Shown: positions 36,803 through 48,691, counted from the first letter of the stretch. The stretch: 64,000 bases of DNA from Lomentospora prolificans (GCA_029532625.1 JARFXM010000007.1:1612001-1676000); one strand, 5' to 3'. Notes: a model not told the origin generated them from the sequence alone. Made by a program: numbers and translations.

Positions 36803-37924
36803 TAGACTCGAGGTATTTTGGAGGCGGCGAAAACAATAATAACAGCGATTGTATATTGTGAGCCGGGCCGAAGGGTTCCGAATCATCATTGAATACCAAG
36901 ACTTTCAAGCGCAAAACCCTCTTTTGCCGAGCAACTCGCAAACCATGGCACCTTGAAGAGATTCCGAGCCCACCAGCCGTAGTACTTTTCTCCTCGTCTA
37001 GCTAATTCGTCCAAAGACCAGTGAGGCTCTGGATCCCTTCACTGACCGGACTTCATCCCCTTCTCGGCTCCCAGACGTAATTAAGCAGATATACTATTTT
37101 CTTGTCGCGGTCGGATTTCGTTGAATGTGCCCACGGCAATTACATACGGACTGACCGAGGTGAAATTTTAATATACGCTTCAAGGGGCGTTAGTGAGATC
37201 CACCTGGTCACCTTATGTCCAGATAGACCTCCAGATGAGAGTACATTACATGCTATTACCTAGCTTGAATTTGAAATATTAAACTAGTCCGATACTATAG
37301 CCAGGAGTTTCACCAAGAGTTTCGTGTAATTCGTGATACTCAGTCGCGTCTCGCTAAGCCGCTGCAAGTACAACAGTGTATACACATCCCAACCTAACAA
37401 TCAAGAATTGCCGTTTCATTCTTCGGAACTGAGCACCACTTCGGTTGCTCTATAACAAATCCCAAGGCATCGTTCAAAATGCCTCTGCAGCTGGCCGAAA
37501 TCTTCCAACCCACCGACCCAGCCGAAGTATTGATTAGAGCTGATAGCCACCACTCATAATATCATGGTGTACGCATCGCCGTCGCCCTCGTGATAACTCT
37601 GATCGTCGACGTACATCTTGTTGTGGCCACGGCCTGTGTGCTCATCAAACGGATGGAGAATTTTAGGGAAGTCCTTGAGCAACCAGGTTTCCATCCGCGG
37701 AGATGGGTAATAGATGGTAAGCGCCTCGATGACACTATCTAGCTTAGCCTCAACCGAGGTTGCGGCATCTTTCCATCGCTCTGCCCCCGTGGGTCGCTTA
37801 ATTAGCCACGAGATTGCTAGGACCATAGTCCCCATATTCCATTTGATAGACCGGCCTTGGACGAATGAGTATGGTCGTGCAAGCCAGTTGCCTCTAGTCA
37901 GTTGTTGACGCAAATACAATTTCT
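36803..37924. other. stretch without a clear gene
   Basis: A 124-codon minus-strand frame (37554-37928) overlaps the stop of the regulator by ATGA. It looks protein-like (NMGTMVLAISWLIKRP) but I recognise no family and no splice joins it convincingly to the regulator. The rest shows nothing. Confidence 0.35.
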
Positions 37925-40087
37925 TCATACATTCAAAGGTACATCTGCCATTTCATTTGGCAGCGTCGTAAACCCCCATAGTGCCTCATCTATCATCATC
38001 CGTAAAATAGGATCCGTCGCAGCATCTTCCATTCGTGGCGCCCACCCGAACGGGTCCAACGTCTGCTCTGCTCCGAAACCACTGGGGCACATTTCACCTG
38101 ACACTCCATTCCGTGGTGGCTGGGTTTCTCTCCGGGGCCGAGCCGAGCTGCGGATGAAACTAATCAGTTCGAGGCATGAGGCAGCAGAGCTGTTCGTCTT
38201 GGACAGGATTTCCAGCGTATTCTTGGCCGCCGAAAGAGATGCTTCCCAATCATCGGTGTGTACTGGAATTTCTTCCCCTCTGAAGCATTTACTCAAATAA
38301 CTCGCCTCAAGGACCAACGTGGCTTGGAATAAAAAGTAGGTCGCATACCATGTTACTCCGGGATGCAGGTTACTTTGAAACGAGGTGCAGAAAGACGAAA
38401 TTGCGTGGATCGTTTCAATCGCGGCATCAAGACAACGCGTTTTCGCATCCATCCGGGCTGGGAAGTATGGATGGTAGCTCTTTGCCCCGCGCCATAGCAA
38501 AATTCGTAGATTCTGTTCCTTCCAGAGGATGAAGGATCGTGGGCCTAGAAACCACGCAGGGACGTCTGGAGAGCTGAAGTAGTACGGTAACTCGCTCCTC
38601 CAAGCACTCAATCGCTGTGCTAGCATGTCGGCCACTTGATACTCGATTTTCCTATTTGCCGTTTTCGCGGATAGGAATTCGAGGTAGATTCCGTTGCCAA
38701 TCTTGACTAACTGTGCTTGCGCAATCACAGCGGAGTATGTTGTTGGATAATTCACTGCTGGTGGGACTGCGGACATGTGGCTACAATTCTAGGAGACGAG
38801 GGCCCGTTAATAACAAATACAAACAAGTGTTTATACGTTTATCCTTGTCACCTACGCGGTCATCTATATTTCTAGGGATGCTCTGGTTTATGAATCCTTC
38901 TAAGACGGAGATTGGGCGTCCGGTTGTGATACTGAACCCGCTATCGAAGCAGTACAGCGTCCAGAAGATCTGTCGATGCCGCTCAAATAAAATGCTATCT
39001 TCAGTTCCGCGGTTCTCTCGATGTAGTCCCATACCGATGGCATCCCTGTGAGCGAGGCCGATGAGGTTGTAGCCGGTATTTAGTCTTCCGCGCTTTTGTA
39101 GGTAGTTGCCCATCAGCAACAAGCCTTGGACAGTTCTGATGCTACCGACTTCCAGGAGTCGCATCGACACGCGTGATCTAGCGGCGACATAATACGGGCA
39201 TTGGTCAACGTCCTTGTCGTCCACCGACAACCATGATCCTATGGCTAGCACCATGTAGTAGATGACTCGCCAACTCACGCTAGCTGACATGCGGGAGCGG
39301 CTGGCGATCTCGGAGCGAAATGTTGCTTCATGGACAATCGGGTACGAAACATTGAAGAGTTGGAAGTACGCGTCCACTAAAGAGTTTGTAACTACCGAAG
39401 ATACTAGAGGTGATGGATCAAGATCCTGGGGTGGGAATGGGACGTCCCGACTCTGGGAACTCCATGGCCGAGACGAATCTACCTTTGGCGGGAGGACAAC
39501 CGAGCCTGGGAGTAAGGATGCAACTTCTTGGAATATATCGGACCCCGAGCTCCGGCCTTGTAAAACGTAGTGTTAGCTGGTGCGTATGCGGTCTCTAGAG
39601 CTGGGGTCACATTACCAAGATACCCTGCGTTGGTATTGGGGATAATGGCCATGCCATCCTTGTCCGCTGTCGCCGACCCATCATTAGCAGAGGTCCGAGG
39701 ACTTTCATGCCACTCATATTCATCGCGAGCCGCATCGTTCTCATCGCATGTTTCTGGATTACTCTGAGTTGTATCCAATGCATGCGCCGCATCGCGATAT
39801 GAAAGCGCTTCCAGCGCGGCATCAATATCCAAATCGGGATTGACCGTCTGGAGTAGAACGCGAAGCTTGGTGACCATCTTCTGCGCGTCATCAAGGTTCT
39901 TCCGCGTTAGCGGCGTGCGGTCGGGACGCTCATCAAAACTGCATTCTTTCCCCGTCGCGCGGCAGTATGCACATGCTCTCCGGCCATTGTCGCTCCCCGA
40001 ACACCGGGTTTTGCGGCGTTGGCAATGGATGCATGCCCAAGCGGAATACGGCCGCGGGCGCTGCCGCTTTCTATTGCCGCCGTTCAT
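37925..40087 (-). CDS. Zn(II)2Cys6 transcription factor with fungal-specific regulatory domain
   Basis: Predicted nuclear transcription regulator. Three exons on the minus strand: 40087-39616, 39556-38856, 38788-37925; 678 aa. The binuclear zinc cluster is complete: Cys19, 22, 29, 39, 42, 49 (CX2CX6CX9CX2CX6C), preceded by a basic stretch (NRKRQRPRP). The middle domain shows YLQKRGRLNTGYNLIGLAHR, GMGLHR and RQIFWTLYCFD, typical of the fungal-specific TF domain. The first intron ends in AAG with a GCTAAC branch, and removing it joins GYLG to RSSGSDIFQ; without it the frame stops early. The second splice joins IPRNIDDR to NCSHMSAVPP. It is divergent to an SDR gene, with a 386-bp shared promoter containing two CGG-N11-CCG palindromes, the kind of site zinc-cluster dimers bind. 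It is therefore the likely local regulator. Confidence 0.9.
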
Positions 40088-40210
40088 CCTGCCTGTAATT
40101 CTCAGCCAAGTATATCCTTGTCATTAATTCTTGGTGTCTAGTTTCTGAGACGACAGTCCATCAGAACCACAATGATTATCAGGGTGCAAACTGGGCGGAC
40201 TGGGTGTTAT

Positions 40211-40227
40211 CGGTCGACTGTGTGCCG
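40211..40227. promoter_or_regulatory. CGG-N11-CCG palindrome, site 1
   Basis: Inverted CGG half-sites separated by 11 bases, with flanking T and A extending the symmetry by one base on each side. It lies in the divergent promoter, 124 bases from the regulator start and 247 bases from the SDR start. The same spacing is used by Gal4-type zinc-cluster dimers. Confidence 0.5.
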
Positions 40228-40280
40228 ACCATAGACCTTTCTCCACACTAAAAATCCTACTTAAAACCTTGATACATAAT

Positions 40281-40297
40281 CGGAACACTGCATTCCG
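40281..40297. promoter_or_regulatory. CGG-N11-CCG palindrome, site 2 (perfect seven-base arms)
   Basis: With two flanking bases each side the arms ATCGGAA and TTCCGAT are perfect inverted repeats around seven bases. It starts exactly 70 bases after site 1 and lies about 177 bases upstream of the SDR start at 40474. Its left half, ATCGGAACAC, recurs in site 3 at the second SDR gene. Confidence 0.6.
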
Positions 40298-40473
40298 ATG
40301 TGGGTCGCCTAGGAACGCCGGTGTCGGTCAGTGACGTATACATTTCCCCAGCACTACCTTAAAAGTCCCCTTGCTCCCGCTACCACAGTCCTGCTCTGTA
40401 GCCAATAGGAACAAAAGTCAGCCTTCAATCTAAGTCAATCGGAGTTCATACGCATCCTCTATCCGTTTTAAAG

Positions 40474-41548
40474 ATGTCTATGAACGTTGAGGACTGCGCG
40501 CAAGTCCGGGACGGCTTCCCCCGGCCTTTCCCGGACACCCCTTCCAACGTCGTCGAGCAGCTCCGCATGAACGGCAAAGTCGTCGTTGTCACCGGTGCTG
40601 CTGATGGTATTGGCTACGCAGTCGCTGAAGGAATGGCCGAGGCTGGCGCCAACGTTGCGCTATGGTATAACTCGTAAGTGTCGCATTTTAGTGGGCGTTC
40701 CTGGGTTGATGGTTTCTGACTGAATGAAACTCGCCAGAAATGATGCGGCGATAGCAAAGGCCGCGGCTTTAGCTGGAAAGCACGGAGTCAAGGCCTCTGC
40801 TTACAAAGTTGATGGTAAGTATCTGGTGCTTTTCAGGGGCCAGAAACCCCGAGCTAACAGTTGCTAGTCTCGGACTCGAAAGCGGTACAGGATACCCTTG
40901 ATGTGGTGGTCAAGGACTTTGGCAAGATCGACAGCTTCGTCGCCAATGCTGGTAAGCGTGCCCTATGAGTTAATGAATGAGGAAATGAAGATTAACCATC
41001 AGTGTTAAGGTATGGCAATCTCAAAGCCCATCCTCGATCAAACTCTAGAAGAGTACAGGAAGCAGATGTCTGTAAATGGTAAGTGGCTTTCCTCTGGGCT
41101 AGCCGCCCGCAATTCACACCATTAGGCCAGTGCTGACTGGCGAGCAGTTGACGGCGTCGTCTTCTGTGCGAAATACGTCGGCGCCATCTTCAAGAGCCAA
41201 GGCTTCGGCAACCTCATCATCACCTCCAGTATGAGCGGCCACATCGTGAACGTTCCCACAGATCAGCCCGTCTACAACGCGACCAAGGCCTACGTCACGC
41301 ACTTTGGCAAATCTCTTGCGCGTGAGTGGCGCGAGTTTGGCCGCGTTAACATTGTTTCGCCTGGCTTCTTCGACACCAAGATGGGCGCGAGCCCTTTGGC
41401 TATCAACGAGGCGTATCGTATGGCCGCGCTTGGGAGACAGGGTCATGTCAAGGAGATTAAGGGGTTATATTTGTACCTTGCTAGCGATGCTTCTACATAC
41501 ATGACTGGAAGCGACATCATTATCGACGGTGGATATGTCTTGCCTTAA
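40474..41548 (+). CDS. short-chain dehydrogenase/reductase, sorbose reductase/mannitol dehydrogenase-like
   Basis: Predicted cytosolic NADP(H)-dependent classical SDR acting on a ketose/polyol pair. Five exons: 40474-40673, 40738-40814, 40868-40951, 41010-41078, 41148-41548; 276 aa. The cofactor loop is TGAADGIG (T40-G47), followed by NAG at the third/fourth exon join. The catalytic set is S173, Y186 and K190 (VYNATK). PGFFDTKMG and the end TGSDIIIDGGYVLP fit sorbose reductase/mannitol dehydrogenase relatives. All four introns have GTAAG donors. Divergent to the zinc-cluster regulator and convergent with a second polyol-type SDR 336 bases away. Regulation by the neighbour through the palindromes is an inference. 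Confidence 0.88.
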
Positions 41549-41884
41549 AGCACCAAAATACAATTATTTCGAGTTACCCGATAATTCCACAGCACATTGA
41601 ACCATAGTGTATCCCGTTGATAATGCTGAAGAAGTCGGACTGCCATAGCCAAGACTAAGTACCGTCTACCTACTATGTTCTCTAATGAGAAGCGTTAGTA
41701 AAAGCTACGTACATTGCCGTCTTGAAAGGCCGAAGCGCCATCTATTGTGCAATGTAGGATCTGTAACAGGTAAACATCTAGCTATCCGGATTAAACGAAT
41801 ATTAAGTGGACTCCTCAATGAACTGGAACGGATATGGATTAAACTTCTTGCTGCATACTTGCTTCAATATCTATCCAAAGACCT

Positions 41885-42787
41885 CTAAAACACAATGCTG
41901 CCGCCATCGACAACAATATCCGCCCCATTGATATACGATCCGGCCGAACTCGTAAGCAGCACAATGGCTCCAGCCAACTCCGACGGACTTCCCATCCGCC
42001 CACTAGGATTTCTCGACGCCCAAATTTCGCGATGCTTTGCAATTCCGTCTCCTTCGTTCAAGATGGTATCCATGTACCCGGGGCTCACGCTGTTGGTCCT
42101 GATTCCGTACCGAGCCCATTCAGCGGCAAGGCAGCTCTTAAGCATGAGCAAGGCAGACTTGCTGACGTTGTACGTAATTTGCGGCTGAGGATAGTTGACA
42201 CGGTGGGCTGAAATAGATGCCACAAAGGTAATGGTACCGCCGTTTCCTTGCTTGACCATCTGGCGGGCGGCCGCCTGGGCACAGATGAAGGACCCCGTCG
42301 TATTGATATCAAGAATGCGCCGCCATTGGGCGACAGGCATCTCTAGAGCGTCAACGCAGCCCACGACACCAACGAAACAAATCATGGCATCCACAGAGCC
42401 GAGAACCTTGACGGTCTCCTCCATGGCCAAGTTGACCGCCACATCATCCGTAACTTCAACCTTGAACGCAGAGATTGTGGCCTCGGGGAATCTGGCTTGC
42501 AGGCCGGCGATCTGATCTTTGGCACGGGAGGGGTCGACGTCGAAGATCATAAGCCCCTCAAGCCCGTGCTCGAGCAGCGCGTTGCAAGAGTCTAGGCCTA
42601 GCGTTCCAGCCCCGCCGGCGACGACTGCGTTACCCCGAACGGAAAATCGCTTTTGCGCGCCAACTGCGGGATCTTGTTCGAGCTGGACTTTGGGGGGAGG
42701 AGTCATGGAGGATGCGCTTCCATCGCTCAGAACCATCATGGGGACGATCCTGGAAGTGAGCGTGTCACGTGCATCGATAGGCGACAT
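41885..42787 (-). CDS. short-chain dehydrogenase/reductase, arabinitol dehydrogenase-like
   Basis: Intronless SDR of 300 aa, likely NAD(P)-dependent polyol or ketose oxidoreductase. About 48 hydrophilic residues precede the Rossmann fold. The cofactor loop GGAGTLG is followed by an Asp at the end of beta-2 (MIFDVDPSRA), which favours NAD over NADP. Catalytic residues are in the ASISAH and YNVSK motifs, and the protein ends with NGADIVVDGGSIVF. I place it near fungal D-arabinitol 2-dehydrogenases by overall motif pattern; substrate is not proven. It is convergent with the other SDR and divergent to the HAM1-like gene (581-bp shared promoter). A CGG-N11-CCG palindrome lies 166-182 bases upstream of its start. 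Confidence 0.85.
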   Translation of the reverse strand: MSPIDARDTLTSRIVPMMVLSDGSASSMTPPPKVQLEQDPAVGAQKRFSVRGNAVVAGGAGTLGLDSCNALLEHGLEGLMIFDVDPSRAKDQIAGLQARFPEATISAFKVEVTDDVAVNLAMEETVKVLGSVDAMICFVGVVGCVDALEMPVAQWRRILDINTTGSFICAQAAARQMVKQGNGGTITFVASISAHRVNYPQPQITYNVSKSALLMLKSCLAAEWARYGIRTNSVSPGYMDTILNEGDGIAKHREIWASRNPSGRMGSPSELAGAIVLLTSSAGSYINGADIVVDGGSIVF

Positions 42788-42952
42788 CGTGGTTGTTTTT
42801 GGTTAGACGGGACTGAGGACGAATGGGGCCGATCGAGTGGATGAGCAACGAGATTGCTTTTGCATCACCGTGGCTTATACGTGTAAACTCTCTGGGATCT
42901 CTAGCTTTGCAAAACAGTCGATGTCAAGAGCCGTAGCAAAGCGGTGGCGGAT

Positions 42953-42969
42953 CGGAACACGGTCAGCCG
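42953..42969. promoter_or_regulatory. CGG-N11-CCG palindrome, site 3
   Basis: Inverted CGG half-sites with 11-base spacing, upstream of the second SDR. The left side ATCGGAACAC is identical to that of site 2, 2.7 kb away, suggesting a shared binding protein. Confidence 0.55.
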
Positions 42970-43368
42970 GTGCATTCAGATTGGCTCGCCGCTTGGCCAT
43001 TGATGGATGTAACCGTTCTATACGGTCTGGGGAGCAAGGCCAAATTGTCGATTGTAATCCGACCCATCACTTGTGTATTTATTTATTCTGCTGAATTCGG
43101 AGGCTATTTCTTTTTTTTCTTCGTTTAGGGACAGCTCCCCGTAGTTGCCCGGTGCGCTGTCCTGATTGAAAGGGCTTTGTCGTGATGCAATGCTCAACGA
43201 CGTCATACTGGGTCATTCCTTCCCGGTCCAACAGAAGCACCTCATCATCGTCAGACATAATGCACCTACTCGGTATCCCCATCAAATCCCCAACCAAGGA
43301 CGGGAAACTTTTCCCAATATCCTGTACCTCTCAACTTGATACCGAAAAATCTTCTTCAAGCCGTTGAT

Positions 43369-45635
43369 ATGTTTTCCTGGGGTCGCCAATCGCGACGCCA
43401 AGATGAGCGCGAGCCGCTCCTCCCACGGCATAACCAGGATACGAGCCTGCAGGCGAGCGCGGATCAGAAACTGCATACCTACCAGAAGCTGCGTGCAATT
43501 TCTCAGGGATACATGCCCTCAAATGGCCAGCTTGTCTCTTCTATTCATCAGCTGCTCTCGTCCGAGATTTTCAATCCCATACCACAGGATCTGAGCCCGT
43601 CGGGGCGGTCCCTGCTAGCTACTGTGGAGCGGTCGCTCAAGCATTTCGCCGAATTCCTGGAGCATAAGAATGAGTCGGACCAGCTCCAGGATTTTATCTG
43701 GTATCTTTCCAAGTCGAGGCTTTCAATTGATACCGAAGATATCGGGCGACAGGCAGCTCGGGCCAAAGCGAAGGCTGACTTGACCGGAGGTAAACATTCG
43801 AAGAATAAATAATACAAAAACCTGCAAACGAACCTGTGCTAACATTTTACAAAGCGTATAAAAGCCTCCAGACAATCTCATCCTTGCTCATGACGAATTC
43901 ACAATTCAGGGGGCTTCTATCTGACCTTAGCACGGTCGGCCGCGAGGTGTTCAGAGACACCGCCTTTACTCTCGCCGACGTCTCCAAGCAAGTCGGCAAG
44001 CAAGTTGCACCATCTGAGGAAGAGGCGAAGTCTATTAAAACCCCAAATGGAAACTCAAAGCCACCTCCTAGCAAAGACGACTTGGAAAGCGAGGTCAAAG
44101 AGGTGTCTAGCGTTGTCGCTGCTGGCGCTTCAAAGGTGGCAGACGAAGCTGGATCGAGCTTGTCAGAACATATGTCTGGCCCAGAGCGGGAGGTATTCTT
44201 TAATCGACTGAAAGGTGCCGTTCGTCAATTGAGGCAGAAACCTGATTACACTGACTCCGTATCGACTATAACGCTTCTGATCAGACGACTACTCCATGTG
44301 TATTCTCGTGCCCTGATGGAGACGGCCCAGGCGGCTGAGGGTGATATTGAACAAAACCCGGAGACGGATCGCGCGTTGAAGAACTTTTGGGGCTTCATAA
44401 GCTCCGTCGGAGACAAGGAGAAGTGGAACGAGCTGCAGGAGGCCTTCAAAAAAGTGATGGAGCACGCTCAAAATGACCCCGAATTCGAAGAACATGCCGA
44501 TAAGATTGGAGCGCACATTCAGGATATGCTTACGGATCCAAGCTCTTTTGACGACCCCGAGGCTAAGTTTGCGCAACTTCGTGATGAGTGCCGAGAGATG
44601 ACATTCGAGACCTCGTTGAAGGAGGACCTCGATGCTCTCTTAACAAAGCTGAAAGAGGTACTGCACTCGATTCCTTCGGACCCGGATATCAAGAATCTGG
44701 AACACGATTCCAAGAGGATCGCCGATATTTTATTCCCTCGACACCAGAACACAAACAGGGAGCTTGTTTCCGATTCCATCAATGTTATCGTGCCGGCACT
44801 TATCAAATGCATCCAATACATCCCGATCCCCCGACTCGAGGTATCGAGCCCATTCATCGATCTGCTCCTGGAGAACCTCATTCTCGAACCCGGAAAAACT
44901 GTAAACAACTCGTCCTTCCTGCCATATCGGTTTAAATTCATCACGCAGAACGACATCGAGGTCTTGAAGGGCCACGTCTGTACTACTTCGAACCTCAGCA
45001 CGTATGTCCGGCTTGGGTTCTTCGGAATTTCCGTATCTGCTCGGGATATCGGGTACTGGCTCCGCTGTCATTCCGGCCTGCTTCGGTTTTCCACCGAGGG
45101 TATTGCATCTTTCAATGTAGACCAGCGTGGTATCGACGTTGTCCTCGATCTGGAGATTAACAAAGACCGAATCGAGGAAATTGTCACTGTTCGGCAAGTG
45201 CGCGTCCTCATTCATCACTTTGACTATACTTTGAATAGGAGCAAGTTGTCCTTCCTGGCATGGCTAGTTAAGCCCTTCCTTCGACCACTCATCCGCACCG
45301 CCATCGAGGCCACAATTGCCGTCTCCATCAAGGACGCTTGCGTCAAATTGAACCGGGAACTCTTGTTCGCTAGGGAGCGACTCCGAGCCACACGTATTGC
45401 AGCTCCGGACGATCTGTGGACATTTATCCGAGCCGTTGCATCGCGATTGAAGCCGAAGAGGGATCCGGATGTGTACGCGCGCGTCGGAGTCGATGCACCA
45501 GGTAAGGGGGTATTCAAGGGGAGGTACGCGCCGGGGAGCCTGGTCAAGTTGTGGCATGAGGAGGCGGAGGTTACGGAGCAGAGGGTGGACGATTATCGGG
45601 AGGATGGGTGGAGAAACCAGATATTCGATATCTGA
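43369..45635 (+). CDS. HAM1-like lipid-binding-type protein
   Basis: Member of a fungal family with HAM1-like N- and C-terminal domains; the C-terminal part is thought to resemble BPI/LBP-type lipid-binding folds. Two exons, 43369-43789 and 43855-45635; 733 aa. The intron has a GTAAAC donor, TGCTAAC branch and AAG acceptor, and splicing joins ADLTG to AYKSLQTISSLL. I start at ATG 43369 (MFSWGRQSRRQ), because the upstream frame has no ATG. Visible marks: an N-terminal stretch with EREPLLPR, helical segments across ~20-350 with an acidic low-complexity insert near 200, then beta-rich text (PIPRLEVSSPFIDLLLENL, GFFGISVSARDIGYWL) toward the C-terminus. No signal peptide or TM is evident. Exact function is unknown. 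Confidence 0.8.
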
Positions 45636-46326
45636 CATATGCCCAAGTACAAGTATACGAATTAATGGGCCGCCTTGTTGTATGAAAGATGCCTTCTCCT
45701 TGTTAATATACGGAGTATTGTTGCTATTATATTGCTCCCGGCTTGGCTACGAGGGGACCTGACGAGTGAGACCGTAATCCATGATCTCCGCGCCGCCCGT
45801 CACAACGGATAATGCCACCATTCTTTTTATCGGTCGAGCTCTTTGGGTGGTGGGGGATCCGACTGGGGTTGGACGCTATCCATGGGACTATTCCCATTCT
45901 CGTTGGAGGACCAGACTCGCTTAGCCACTTTTGAGCAGGGTTTAGTATTCCACTAAACCCACGATGCCACGCGGACCGCCCAGTTCATTGGACCGAAGCT
46001 CCCGATAGTGCCCTGCACTCTTCACACCCTTCCGGGGCACCAGCATTATGCACTTCTTTCTCCAAGACCCTCCCCTTGATTCTTCATCCGGGCCTGTGGT
46101 TGCATCCACATTCTGCATGGCCATCGCTTCGGGTATCGTGTCAACCAGGATATGAGAAACCATTAGTAACCGGCTCGCGCCGGTCTGAAGCTCTTGGAGG
46201 TCTTCAAAACCTAGCGCTTCCCCACTTCTTTAGCGTGAAGCTCTTCTCGTCTGAACAATTATCTCGTCATCTTCTCGCTAAGCGATCTCCAAGGCTTGCG
46301 GATTGACGGCCGCTGCGCAGTCCACG
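45636..46326. other. intergenic stretch
   Basis: Nothing supportable beyond the HAM1-like 3' end and the P450 promoter. Confidence 0.5.
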
Positions 46327-48064
46327 ATGGGGTTTCTCGCCTACGTCTACGAAAATAAATGGCTGTGGGCAGCAGCCGCCGTTGCTCTCTACAGCGTCCA
46401 TAAGGCCCGAAAGTACTACCGCCTACGGGATTTTGGAGGTCCGTTTAGCACCGGAGTCTCCGAAATCTGGCACATTCGCGCCCTCTTTAGCTGGAAGCCC
46501 CACGACAAGTACAAGGAGGCCTGTGACAAGTATGGTACGCGGATCGCCATCAAGGTTGTCTCCCGTGCTTGTAACGAATGAAATTAATTGCAAATTCGAC
46601 AGGCTCGATTGCGCGGATCGGCCCCAACGACCTCGTCACCTCATCCCCCGAACTCCTCTTCCACATGAACTCCATTCGCTCCCCGTATACTCGCGCCGAC
46701 TACTATTACCTCGCCACCCGATTTCAAGCTGGTCAAAACCATGTGTTTAGCGAACTGGATGAAGATAAGCACAGGCGCCGACGCCAACAGCTTGCCGCTG
46801 GCGTGAGTTTTCCCCTATCCCCAGCGCTGGACTATTTCCACTTCGCAAGCGAAGCGCAGGTCCACTGATTGAAATGTCTTGCAGTACTCTGGAAAAGATA
46901 ATACCGGACTCGAAGCCGCGATTGATACCCATATTACGGAGTTGGTCGACTTGATACGCAGCAAATACCTATCTACCGAATCCGGATCCAAGCCGGTGGA
47001 CTTTGCTCGCAAAATCCAATATCTCACACTTGATGTTATTAGTCATATCGGGTTTGGTGAGCCATTTGGCGACCTGCGCACCGATAGTGATGTGGATACA
47101 TTCGTTGAGTCCGGCGAAATCGGCCTCATCGTCAACGCCGTATCCATAGCTCTCAATCTTACCAAGTTCATGCACAACCCCATCATCTTCAAGCTAATTG
47201 GACCCTCAGAAAAGGATAAAGTAGGCCTAGGAAAGTTGGTAGCAAATGCACGATCCATAATCCAGGCAAGGCTCAAGCAGGATACCGAAAAGCGCTCCGA
47301 CATGATTGCGTCCTTCTTCCGGCACGGGCTCACTGAGGAGGATCTCGTGTCCGAGACTTGCTTGCAAATCATTGCTGGTTCGGATACAGCCGCCTCTTCC
47401 CTCCGTGGAATCTTTTTATACCTCTTGACTCACCCACGTGTCTACAACAAGCTCAGAGCAGAGATTGACGAGGCTGTTAGGACTGAGCAAGCTCCCGCTT
47501 CCGGCGTCATCCCCGACGCTCAGTGCAGACAGCTAGGGTACCTGCAAGCCGTCATCAAGGAAGCAAACCGCATGCACCCTCCAGTCACCTCCCAGCTTCC
47601 CAAGCGCGTCCCCGACGGAGGGGACACCGTCATGGTTGACGGAAAATCCGTCTACCTACCTGGAGGAACGCACATCAGCTGTGCCATTGTCGCGTTGAAC
47701 AGAAGGAAGGACGTCTTTGGAGAAGACGCGGATGAGTTCCGACCCGAGCGGTGGACCCATGAGAAAGATGAGGCAAAGTTGGCCATGATGACCCGCACCC
47801 ACGAGATCATCTTTGGCTACGGCAAGAACCAATGCATGGGAAAGTCTATCGCCATCATGGAGATTGGAAAGGTGCTTTTTGAGGTGAGTGCCTCTCCTAG
47901 TCCGCGAGGCTCATCTGGAGACTAATTAACGACGAATAATGCAGTTAATGCGCAACTTTGACTGGTCGCTGGCCAACCCTACTGAGCCGTGGCATGAACG
48001 CAACTATGCCGGTCTCTATGCGCACAAAGATATGTGGGTTCTTGCCTCGGACCGCAGCGAATAA
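46327..48064 (+). CDS. cytochrome P450 monooxygenase (pisatin demethylase-like)
   Basis: Microsomal class II P450. Four exons: 46327-46534, 46603-46802, 46885-47883, 47945-48064; 508 aa. An N-terminal membrane anchor (NKWLWAAAAVALYSV) precedes the catalytic domain. Core motifs are intact: I-helix AGSDTAAS, K-helix ExxR in KEANR, the meander FRPERW, and the haem loop FGYGKNQCMGKS with the thiolate Cys453. Text such as SIARIGPNDLVTSSPELL and RMHPPVTSQLPKRVPDGG fits the fungal pisatin demethylase-like group, which includes detoxification and secondary-metabolism enzymes. No polyketide or peptide synthase lies in the window, so a detoxification or standalone role is as likely as cluster membership. 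Confidence 0.92.
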
Positions 48065-48136
48065 TGCTATCGAATAAACATTAGTAGTGAATTCCACCAA
48101 GGCTTCCTAGTAATCATGATGGGGAGAACGACCTTG

Positions 48137-48202
48137 TTTCCGTGGTGTATCATAAACGAGATTGATAAGTTTCCGTGGTGTATCATAAACGAGATTGATA
48201 AG
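48137..48202 (+). repeat. 33-bp tandem repeat, two exact copies
   Basis: Two identical 33-bp units (48137-48169 and 48170-48202) just 73 bases after the P450 stop, probably in its 3' UTR. Each begins with TTTCCGTGG and ends with ATTGATAAG. Confidence 0.85.
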
Positions 48203-48471
48203 CCCGCTTTGAACAACTTGCAATTTATTCATAATACTAAGCCTCAAGTCATACATAATCAGGGATGGACTCAGCAAATAAGTGCTACTCTGTTCTCTTC
48301 TTGCTTGCGTTAGAGCTTTGGGGTTTTTCATATAATACGCCACACCCGTTCGATCGTAGAAGTCATACCCCTCTGAAACTTTCATCGAGGACGCAATTAT
48401 GCCATTAGGGGTAATAGACAATAGACACCCCCCCATTTTCAGCTTGTTGCTCCTACCCACAACAATGCATT

Positions 48472-48691
48472 GCAGCGGCCTGGCCAGCGCACTGCCTTAA
48501 TCGACGTCGAGTACGAACTAAGCCGGCCTGCCGATGGCTAAACCCCGGAATGGGGCAAAAGAGTTCAGCGAGGCGTCGAGGCTGGTGTCGCCATCCGTCG
48601 TACCTGGCCCGAGTCAGCTAGACGGCGATATAACTTCGAGGTCCCGCTCGAAGCCACCCAGAGGGACGTCCCTGCCATGAGTTATCTATGA
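48472..48691 (+). pseudogene. coding-like relic, unassigned
   Basis: A plus-strand frame with protein-like text on both sides of one TAG (RTALIDVEYELSRPADG before, TPEWGKRVQRGVEAG and RRRYNFEVPLEATQRDVP after), closed by a stop near 48690. No family recognised, and no flanking exon found. The stretch from here to the homoaconitase start at 49347 shows nothing else. Confidence 0.3.

Noticed and set aside
37479..37556. Plus-strand frame starting MPLQLAEIFQPTDPAEVL that looked like an acetyltransferase N-terminus
   Set aside because: Only 26 codons, no continuation in any frame; similarity too weak to call.
37554..37928. 124-codon minus-strand frame overlapping the regulator stop, considered as a GH76-like or extra regulator exon
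   Set aside because: No recognised motif and no splice joins it in frame to the regulator; left as unassigned.
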